The notes beneath the pieces are model-generated. The model was not told where the DNA came from, did no database searches, and was given only the letters and a program-made list of their open reading frames with translations. Position numbers and translations under genes: made by a program. Of a stretch of 25,181 nucleotides of DNA, positions 17,550 through 25,181 are shown one piece after another. The stretch is from Hypsibius dujardini (taxonomy: Eukaryota; Tardigrada; Eutardigrada; Parachela; Hypsibiidae): the NCBI GenBank assembly GCA_001579985.1, contig LRSR01012762.1:1-25181 (forward strand). The letters are read 5' to 3'. Numbering within the stretch: the first letter of the stretch is position 1; every line of letters starts with the position of its first letter.

Positions 17550-18380
17550 AATTAATATAATTGGTTAAAAAATATAGATTCAAAATATTTAAAATTCGGA
17601 GGTTTCTTTCAAAGTAAATTATTATTTATCTTAATTAGTTCAGACAAATTGAGTTGATTAGATCAAGTTGATTAGATTAGTTCAACAGCTTCTATAAAAC
17701 ATGAAAAAGCAAAAGCATATTATTATTAATATTACTGATTAAAAAATATGGATTAAAAATATTTAAAACTTGCGAGGTTTATTTTAAATTAAGTCAGTGC
17801 ACTCGTATTGTTTGATTTGAAATTAGCAGTCTTATTTCAATTACTTAATTCAGCAGTTTCTAAAGCGTACCAAAAATCAAATAAAATAATACTGCAGTAG
17901 GTGGCCCGGTAACACAGTCGTTTGCTTGATTGTTCGAGCGGATATTGTAATAGCAGAAGTGTAAACTATAGCTTGATTGATTGATTGATTGATTGACTGT
18001 CACGCTGGACTGAAGGTAAATTCGCAGTTGATTGATGTATTTATAGCATTGCAAAAACATTAGGTCTGAAACTGATCGGTTGATTGGTCCTTCACTCACG
18101 AATATTTTTTACGCAAATTAAAACAATCCACATTTGTTTAACAACTCGTCACACCATTTACTTAAGAAAAGCTGGAACTTGCTTTTTGAACTACAACAAA
18201 ACCTCAAGCACGCAGAGAAGATTAAAATTTAGCATGCCAATGATTTCGCTCTATTTATTGAATTAATTGAATTAATATCACTAAATAAAATGTAGCTGTA
18301 ACCGATCCATTGATTGGTGGATTGATTGATTTCATCCAAAAGCTGGTTTTACATCAAAACAGAGCCAGTTCACTTTCCAC
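17550..18380. other. AT-rich region without supported genes
   Basis: Contains TTGATTGA-type runs (for example 17971-17997 and 18308-18330) and no convincing exon. In the duplicated layout the first TOE1-like exon should be in this part, but no homology to 9582-10051 was found. Confidence 0.5.
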
Positions 18381-18385
18381 TTTTC

Positions 18386-18943
18386 GTTGTGGTCAAGAAC
18401 GGTTGCCTAAATATCCTGATGGCGTATACCGCTCTGTCTGGACTGCCCGGTGATGGTGCGGATGAGTACCTGCAGCGACTTTTCTATCTGTTTCCGGGGA
18501 AGATCATCGACTTGGGTGTGAGCGTGAAGGAATCAAGTCAAATTATCAGCGACGCCCAATTCGCCCAATTTGCCTTCCCTTTGGAAGGACTCGACATCCT
18601 GGACGTTTTCTCCTTCGTCCACCCCGGAAGCGTAGATGCGAAAGCTAGGGGGCCGAATTTACAGTGTCCTGCGGCGCTGGACTCGTTCCGGAATTTGATG
18701 GAGTTTTTGAGACGACTTGGAGGAGACTTGTCGAAGACGTCGCTGGCGACCGCCGTGGCTTCTTACGGAAACCGTCTACTGTCCGTCGCAGCGCCACAAC
18801 CTGTTCAGCTGCAGCTGCTGCCGGGATCGAAGTTTCGCCCGACGAAGAAGCGGAAAATTGAATTCGACTTCACAATTCCACTGACGGCGTCTTTCGACGA
18901 CGCCGGCATCTCCTCGTCCTTCGACTCTCTCAAGCCGGTTTAG
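18386..18943 (+). pseudogene. Orphan copy of the TOE1-like last exon (open frame, no first exon)
   Basis: From GTTGTGGTCAAGAACGG onward this copies 10775-11332 with scattered substitutions and no frameshift or stop. It ends at TAG 18943 after SLKPV, and homology continues into the 3' flank to about 19095. It encodes the second half of the CAF1-like domain (VVVKNGCLNILMAYTALSGL, LFPGKIIDLG) and the TKKRKIE basic motif. The upstream part of the exon, its acceptor and exon 1 are missing; the frame opens at 18326 in unrelated DNA. The AATAAA signal has become TATAAA. It is most likely a pseudogene, unless it is spliced from an unseen upstream exon. Confidence 0.75.
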
Positions 18944-19099
18944 AGTATCCTTACTTCTTGTTTATCGCACTGGCTAATTTCCTGTGATAAAAAATCTCAA
19001 ATTTTGTTTTGTTGTTGCGTACTTGGTCAGTTCTCAATCGTTTCCGACAGTCTTGAGAAAGTTGTCTGAGCTATAAAGCGTTGATTGGTTGATCGCTTC

Positions 19100-21060
19100 G
19101 ATCATTGCGAAGACCCGCAATCATCGATCTGAATTTTTGATTCATTAATATATCTCTGTATCCATTTTTTATCCTCATCTTTTTGGTTTTGAATTAATTT
19201 AATACTCGCGAACCGAGCCAAGTCTAGTTTCAAATTAAATTTAAAATGATTCAATTTAAAATAAAAGTGCTGTTTTCTCGTGTTTTAAGTCAAATAAATT
19301 TGCTTTAAAATAATCGTTTATTTAAAATGATAGCTCTATCATTTATAATTTGAATTGCAAATAAACACGTGACCAGGTGTATATATGAGAGGAAGGCTGG
19401 GGTAGTTTCTGCTATACCCGAAATTCAAACTGCAATTATCTAGCGAATAGACCGGTTTTCGGAGAAAGTCAAGGTCGCTTGTGAAATGAATAAATGTCAA
19501 TTCATCCGGAGTCACGAGTGGCAGATCGGCGAATGTCGTTAAATTTCTTGATCAAAACAATTTTCGTCACTCCACCAGTGTCTAGCAGTCGGAGAAATTG
19601 CAGAAGTTTGAAATATATTCCAATCAGATAGTTTGCGACAGAGCGCGTACATTTTTCCTCCGGCAAGCTCAATAAATCATGTATGCTCAAAAGTTTTTCC
19701 GTGCGCTTTCATGCGCATGAGCAAGCTTGGAGGTTGCACGTATACACTAGTTTTGTTGTCTTCAAAATAGTCTGCTGGGAAAGGGAAGCTTGATTAATGG
19801 ATGTAATAAATGAAATCTGCCGTGACGTCGGACTCAAATTTGGTAAATTCTCGCGTGGCAAGTCAGCAAAACGATCCAACAAATTTCGTCTTAGTCATGA
19901 AAAAAAAGATCCAACAAACTTGTTTTCGTCTAGCTGGCAGCCTCATATGTCCGGCTGGCCCGAACGGTTTACGCATTGATAACTGTCAGTTCACTAGCGA
20001 TTGCGTTACGGCGGAATCGAGAACAGTATTTTGTACAGTCTAGGGCATTAAATGTCAAATGTTAAATTCAAATCAAATTAAATCAAATCAAATCAAATTT
20101 TCATGGCAAGAAGGAGTGAAAAGAAATCAAATGAGCAGATGATCAAATGAATTTCAAAATCAAATCAAATCAAAACTTTAGCTTCTTGTCATTTGATGCC
20201 ATCCTTACAGTTAGCCCCAAGAACTCTGCTCACGTGACTTTTGCTGTTCAAACAGACCGAAAACTCCGCCCTAAATGACACCGCCCTAAATTGCACCGTT
20301 TCTGACAACCAATCAGGACAATTGACGAACAACTTTGACTAAATCAAGCCAATCAATTGCAACGGTAGAAAAAAGCACAATCATGAAAAGCTGCAAAAAC
20401 AGCTGATAAGATTTTGAATTCGGCTACTTTGCGCAGGTTCCCTGCGTTTAAGTCATCAGTTGTTGCAGTCCTATACACAGGTAAATTGTTATTTGTTTTT
20501 CGAGATCGCGAGATAAGCCAATTTTTGGTGGGCCACTCGGTTCAATTACTTGCATCTCTTGATATCGAAGATATTTTATTGCTACACCTGTTGCACTTCA
20601 TCTCTCTCTATGCGCAAACAGCCTGTGTTGTGCAAGCAGAGTTCTTCTTGGAGCTGACTGCGTAGGAGATCATAGCAAAAACCGTAATAATTATTGCAGT
20701 CAATAGGAGTTCGCGACTTAAATGGTCCTTGGTCTGGTTTCGCACACGAATTTTCATTCAAGAATGTTCAATTTATTCTAATCTTGTGGTGGGTTGATTA
20801 ATTGTAATACAATCAATTCCTCTGTACTGCATCATTAATAGCAGAATGTGTTGGTTATTCATGTGGAGGTCAAGGTCACGAGAGCAACGTCGTCCTGAAA
20901 ACTGGTTTGCCACCTCTGCTTTAGCGTGACAAGCACACTGCAGTTTTGTTGAGACCCTTTAAATTTATATATTACAACGGTTTGTCAGGGCTGCGAGTTT
21001 CAGCTGATAGGAAGCCCTGGAGGGTCTCCGCCCGTTTAACTGTTTACTGCAGAGTGGAAT
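19100..21060. other. Intergenic region, no firmly supported gene
   Basis: Mostly AT-rich. It contains ATCAA/AAATC pentanucleotide runs (20064-20098 and 20155-20176) and a stretch with two CCAAT-type boxes (near 20311 and 20349) upstream of a possible donor after CTATACACAG at 20481. Those could mark a promoter and first non-coding exon on the plus strand, but nothing confirms it. Confidence 0.35.
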
Positions 21061-21062
21061 AG

Positions 21063-21345
21063 TACCGTCATCCCCCGATCTCAAGGGACACTTTTTTGCC
21101 CTACCAGTAAATTTGACCCACCCCGGATCTTATCTGTTCATCACCGTTTGCTATTGTTTGCCTACAATCAATCAATCAACTGTTTCAAAGTGTGCGTCAA
21201 GAAATTCCTCTTAATCAATCAATCAATCGCTGTCAAGTTGCTCTTAAATTTCAACCAATCACGACACAGTGAATCCGATTGAACAGTCAACCGATGACGG
21301 GAGGGGGTGGGGCTCACTGTTCTTTGGGATCGGGGGAATACGGTA
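21063..21345. mobile_element. TA-flanked terminal-inverted-repeat element (MITE), 283 bp
   Basis: Left end TACCGTCATCCCCCGATCTC (21063) matches the inverse of the right end GATCGGGGGAATACGGTA (ending 21345). The arms are about 28 bp with few mismatches. If TA is the target duplication, the element itself begins CCGTCATCCCCC, as in Tc1/mariner-type non-autonomous elements. No coding capacity; the interior has TCAATCAA runs. Confidence 0.7.
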
Positions 21346-21407
21346 GAAGTGATAAATGTATGAAGAAAAAGTCTATATTTCGGATCACCCTCAATTTTGT
21401 CCATAAA

Positions 21408-21534
21408 TCGGCTCACTCATAAGTTTCTCTTTGATAGCGGTGCAAAGGGGAAGGTGCTATAGTATACTAAGATGTGGTATAAAAAATCAATTAATCAAGC
21501 ACCTGCCATCAAAGAGAAAGCATGAGTGAGCCGA
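21408..21534. mobile_element. Short inverted-repeat element, 127 bp
   Basis: TCGGCTCACTCAT and TTTCTCTTTGAT on the left (21408-21436) are mirrored by ATCAAAGAGAAAGC and ATGAGTGAGCCGA on the right (21508-21534). The arms are about 28 bp around a loop of roughly 70 nt. It could be a small MITE or a structured RNA; no clear target duplication was seen. Confidence 0.6.
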
Positions 21535-21648
21535 AAAACTGACTTCACTTCATACCATATTTCATACATCTGCAAGAAAGATGAACCGATTGATAATTCT
21601 GTTAAATCTACCCAAGCAAGAGCGTTTTGCCACATGTAATTTTGCTGT

Positions 21649-21654
21649 TTTATT
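21649..21654 (-). terminator. Polyadenylation signal of the secreted cysteine-rich protein gene
   Basis: TTTATT on the plus strand (AATAAA on the sense strand), about 120 bp after the stop codon at 21776. Confidence 0.5.
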
Positions 21655-21775
21655 CAACGTCTTCGGATACGTTGAACTTACTACATGCGTTTTGAAATGT
21701 AACTGCAAACTAGTTTTTGTCGGTATCATAAACTGTCCGTATAGGAAGATTGTCAGTACAATCTCAAAGTTGAGT

Positions 21776-24713
21776 TTAGCATTGACTCTCTTCACATCGA
21801 TCGGTGAACTTGCATCTTATGCCTGAGAGATCCAAATTCGTGGGATGTTTCGTGAAAACGCAATGGAAGTCACTGTTATCGAAGAAATAGCAATACGTCG
21901 TCATATCCATGGCCTGCAACATTTCCATGGAACGCATCACATCGCCTAAAACAACAGCATGACAGTGGAAGAATGAATGAAGCCCGAGGGAAAGCAGGAA
22001 AACGGTACCAATTTTATTCCGCATCAGTTGCGGTGTGGACGTATCGTTGACCGGCAACACGTCCAAGTGGCACAATCCCGAAGAGCAGCCGATGTTGACG
22101 AACTGATAGTTTAACACTTGCACCGCGCCCTCAAGCTCTCGCGTGATGATGCAGTAATTGACGGCAACACGTGCTGGCAAAGGTTTCATTAAGGGCAATC
22201 AGGCGCTTTGAAATCACACAAAAATCTCGCCGGGGTGGCCATGAATGATTATTATCGTGTCGCAGTCTAATTTTTTTAACTCCTTTTTGAGTTGGCAAAC
22301 TTTTATCTTTTTCAGTTTTTCAAAAAAAAAATTCTTTGACGTCATCGGACGTAGTCGTCCTTCTCGGGCACTCTTTTGATAACTTTGAATGGCGAATATC
22401 TTCTGACTAACCTCGTTTGCACTTTTCTGATAGGTATTTAAAACTGCAACCTTCGAAATTCAAAGTTTTTAGCTGACTGATCTAGTTGCAGAGAAAAGTG
22501 TGAGAAACTCAGCGACCCAAGTTCACCCCATTCCAAAATGAGTTTTTTTCAAGGTTCTTCCTCTTTTTCTCTGTAATGCATCTTGCCAATTCAAATGCTG
22601 AATTTTGAAGGTTGCAATTTTAAATGCCAATTGGAAAAGTGCAAAACGAGGTTAATCAGAAGATATTCGCCATTCAAAGTTATCAAAAGAGTGCCTGAGA
22701 GAAACGGCTACGTCCGATGACGTCATAGGATTTTTTTTGAAAAATTGAAAAAGACAAAAAGTTTGCCAACTCAACAATGAGTCATAAAAAAATATATTGG
22801 AACACGAAAACAATAATCCATGGTCACCGTGGCTGGCGACCCGGTGAGATTTAAGGACGATTTCAAAGCGCCGGCTTGCCCTTAATTTAAATTGCAATAA
22901 GCGTTTAAAGATGACAAGTACCTGCACAACCAGTTTTTCCTGTATTATTGCTGCTACTGTTGTTTTCGCCCCCGCCTCCGTCATTAAGAGCCGTTAGAGT
23001 AGTTTTGCCTTTGTAGCCTAGTAAATTAATTGTCGTCACATTTTGTGTCATAAGCTCTTTTAACCTGAATGACTTTACATTGGAATAAATGTGGCAAACG
23101 CGCGGGGTTTTGTTCTACGAGCCATTTCCCTAATGAAAAAGATAGAAAGGGACAATTCTCACCCGTGCTCCACGTTCCTTCATACGATCCGCGCCATGGG
23201 AGTCCTCCTCGACAGTGGTCTATACCTTCGGTGCAGTCAGTGATGCCGTAACACTCGAACCACATGGTCTGATAAAAAGCGCACGTAGCTACCACTTCCT
23301 TTCGCCCATTGGATTGACCAATTTTCTTATCAATTATACCTAACCAGGAGCAGGAGATGCAAAAATGGACTTGTTGTACCGTTAGTTAGCATGGTGCGTG
23401 AGCAATTACTGTACTGCCGCAATTAAACCGGTCACTTTTACACCCGGGCAGCGCATTCGACTTGTGTGTGAGTGAGTGAGTGAGTGATTTAGTGTGGCTG
23501 TGTGCTCACTCGACACACACGCGCGTGTGTGCTCTCACTCAACACACAGGCGCGTGTGTGTGCTCTCACTCGACACACAGGCGCATTTGTGCTCTCACTC
23601 GACACACAGGCGCGTGTAACGGAGGCGTGGCTAAGCTGGCCGGTTTAATCGCGGCAGTACAGTACCATCAGCTTGACTCCAATGCTTCCTGTTAGTGTTG
23701 ACATTCGTCGAGCAATTGTTCACGTTATAAAACTTTTTTTTGTTGCTGCGAAAGGGGGTGATGACAGGATCAACGGTGGGGTCGTCGACACAGCCAGTTT
23801 GGCAGGTATAGCTGTGGTCGTTAAAGAAGAGGCAGCTACTGTTCATTCGCATGGTCTCATCCGACTCATCATCATCTGCAAATAAATGTATTATTTTTGC
23901 AGGGTTTTTTGTGTTTGTTTTTGCACTCGCTCAAAATTACCGTCATGTGAGGACTGATTTGTCGGCTGAGTCACGTTTTCGTGCGATGTTGTTTGTGTTT
24001 CTAAAATCAAAACCAAAACAATCCCAGCAACGTGCTCGTATTCTTGAGAAATTATGATATTAAGAAAACTCGGGCAAAACTTGCTTGGTATTTATCGAGT
24101 CATCTCTCTGTTATCTGGTCAAATTTAAGTTATCGTCACTGTATCCAAAATTATTAATTAAAAATAAATTATGAATTAACAGCAAACAAAATATTTATTT
24201 ACAATATATACTATATATATACTATATATATAAATACTAGTATCATTGGTATCATTAGTATCATTGGGTCAGAAAATAGAGGCGACTTGAGGTCAGAATC
24301 CTCCCTCTTACAAAATCTACCTGAACCAGGTGAGCTGTTTTCCACTGCAAGGAGCAATAGGCCGTCCAACGGCGGAAGTCCCGACCCAATATCATTCTGT
24401 CACAAAGAATGAAACAAAACATTTGCTGTATAAACATGTCAAGCAGGTCACACACACTTACCACGACTTTGATAACAATCCCTTTTTTTGGATTCCATTT
24501 TCCTTTATCCGCTGTCTCATTCGTGACGTCTCCTGTCGCTAACAATGTCCGTTTGCTCTCACCTATTCAGGTAGAGACACAAGAAAACTGCCCAAGCTGA
24601 TGATTAATCAGTTTAAATGGCAACAGCTTACGTCGTCTCTGCGAGTCGGCGTGAAGTGATCCAGGAAGAAGGATCAGAAGGACTAGAAGCTTGCGATGCA
24701 ATGGGATCTTCAT
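21776..24713 (-). CDS. Secreted cysteine-rich protein of unknown family, 333 aa, eight exons
   Basis: Exons (minus order): 24713-24632, 24538-24462, 24396-24321, 23875-23666, 23288-23163, 23017-22922, 22173-22009, 21945-21776. All seven introns are GT-AG and every phase agrees (334 codons with stop). The start MKIPLHRKLLVLLILLPGSL plus HADS is a clear signal peptide; no later membrane segment is visible. Exons 2-3 are cysteine-free (KGKWNPKKGIVIKVV, GLPPLDGLLLLAVENSS). From exon 4 the mature chain has 17 cysteines: SSC, YTCQTGC and NNC in exon 4; TCAFYQTMWFECYGITDC in exon 5; a Gly/Asn/Ser linker (GGGGENNSSSNN) and GC in exon 6; VNIGCSSGLCHLD in exon 7; a C-rich tail ending DRCEESQC in exon 8. 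The odd cysteine count suggests either a dimer or an exon boundary error. No family was recognised. Introns 4 and 6 are largely mobile elements. Confidence 0.8.
22189..22885. mobile_element. TTAA-ended near-palindromic foldback MITE, 697 bp
   Basis: Begins TTAAGGGCAA and ends TTGCCCTTAA. The two arms pair over almost the whole length (shared inverted segments include GCGCTTTGAAATC, GAGTTGGCAAACTTTT, GACGTCATCGGACGTAG and GATAACTTTGAATGGCGAAT). TTAA at both ends is the target preference of piggyBac-type elements. No transposase. It fills most of intron 6 (22174-22921). Confidence 0.8.
23407..23664. mobile_element. TA-flanked inverted-repeat element inserted at a 5' splice site
   Basis: Left end TACTGTACTGCCGCAATTAA plus ACCGG (23407-23431) is mirrored by CCGGTTTAATCGCGG plus CAGTACAGTA (23640-23664). 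With TA as the target duplication, the element proper is CTGTACTGCCGC...GCGGCAGTACAG. The interior is a minisatellite. The right end touches exon 4 of the secreted-protein gene. Confidence 0.75.
23461..23617. repeat. Minisatellite, about 32-bp units, plus GTGA run
   Basis: Four units containing GTGCTC(TC)ACTCGACACACA followed by GGCGCGTGTG, preceded by a short (GTGA)n run. It forms the interior of the inverted-repeat element at 23407-23664. Confidence 0.85.
24200..24262. repeat. TATA run and ATCATTGGT repeats in intron 3
   Basis: ATATATACTATATATATACT repeat followed by three copies of (T/G)TATCATT(G/A)G. It lies in intron 3 of the secreted-protein gene and carries no other signal. Confidence 0.6.
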
Positions 24714-25104
24714 GATCAATGAAAATGTTACTCCAAAGTCGAGTAAATTGTACTGACTGCACTGACAATTTGACAAGTGATGTTTTTAGTAAGAGGCATC
24801 GGACTGCTGTGACGAAATTTGTTTGATAAAAATATCAGCAGTAAAAACCACTTCACCCGTCGCACAATAAAAGAAATCAGGTTTTGTCCCTGCTGTGACT
24901 GATTGTCCTGCGGTGCAAAAGTAACGGAAACAAAACGCCCAACCCACAGTACCGCATTTGAAGAGAACTTTTGTCTAGCGGGCTTAGCGGAATTGTACTG
25001 TACTGTACCAGTATATCAGTAAACAGATGAGACTACCTTGCTTGATTATTGTTTCTCCACTCCCCGTGAGACTTTTACTTTTAAAAGTTTTCAATTAAAA
25101 TAGT

Positions 25105-25181
25105 AATTAATTATTTCATAATATTATAATATTTTGTTATTTTATAATATTATAATATTTTATTATTTTATAATATTATAT
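25105..25181. repeat. AT-only tandem repeat at the window end
   Basis: A unit of about 32 bp built from TAATATTATAATATTTT and TTATTTTA occurs more than twice and runs off the end of the window. Confidence 0.8.

Larger units (their letters stand above)
11555..19095. repeat. Tandem segmental duplication, unit 2
   Basis: Starts at AAAAGTAGTGACTT, homologous to 4927, and ends with the 3' flank of the TOE1-like exon copy. Unit 2 keeps the complete coiled-coil gene but has lost the first TOE1-like exon. It contains extra AT-rich DNA (about 15680-16580) relative to unit 1. The two units are separated by only about 50 bp of unshared sequence. Confidence 0.8.

Noticed and set aside
16927-17550. A 207-codon plus-strand open frame
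   Set aside because: It begins in the minisatellite and GACA repeat. The opposite strand has a better acceptor and more protein-like peptides, and no plus-strand family match was seen.
19372-19396. CACGTG with TATATATGAG as a promoter
   Set aside because: No transcript start, gene or conserved downstream exon could be attached to it.
19502-19690. 62-codon minus-strand frame (LLSLPEEKCTRSVANYLIG)
   Set aside because: Somewhat protein-like, but there is no ATG, no splice partners and no recognised family.
20414-20665. 83-codon plus-strand frame after CCAAT-like boxes
   Set aside because: No conserved motif. The frame crosses a good donor (CACAG|GTAAAT at 20481), and composition is not clearly coding.

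Overview
The window is animal (metazoan) nuclear DNA. Coding sequence comes as short exons joined by phase-consistent GT-AG introns, and the recognisable products are animal-type: the end of a receptor-type guanylate cyclase, a MICOS MIC19/MIC25-like protein, a TOE1-like CAF1-family protein and a histone H2B fragment. Intergenic DNA is AT-rich, and CTGT/CAGACA microsatellites are abundant. The phylum cannot be fixed from the sequence. All gene models were built by hand from open frames, splice signals and codon-phase bookkeeping.

Layout. 1-694 (+): last four coding exons of a guanylate cyclase, including a 9-nt microexon. 1081-4909 (-): a six-exon gene for a predicted 797-residue low-complexity/coiled-coil protein of unknown family; all five introns carry a CTGT/CAGACA microsatellite. 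5373-7318 (-): a coiled-coil gene copy that has lost its start exon. 8205-8848 (-): a MIC19/MIC25-like gene with a frameshift and no visible CHCH exon. 9582-11332 (+): a two-exon TOE1-like protein lacking key catalytic acids. 11968-14567 (-): an intact six-exon paralogue (242 aa) of the 5373-7318 gene. 18386-18943 (+): an orphan copy of the TOE1-like last exon. 21776-24713 (-): an eight-exon gene for a 333-residue secreted cysteine-rich protein of unknown family.

The middle of the window is a diverged tandem segmental duplication. Unit 1 (about 4927-11505) and unit 2 (about 11555-19095) share, in the same order, the coiled-coil gene, a foldback element in its intron 2, a 220-bp homologous block, a hairpin, a GC-rich minisatellite and the TOE1-like last exon with its 3' flank. 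Each unit has decayed differently. Unit 1 lost the start exon of the coiled-coil gene; unit 2 lost the first TOE1 exon.

Non-autonomous inverted-repeat elements are dense and often sit against splice sites. A 697-bp near-palindrome with TTAA ends fills most of one intron of the secreted-protein gene. A TA-flanked element sits inside a 5' splice site of the same gene. No RNA genes, CRISPR arrays or prokaryotic features were seen.
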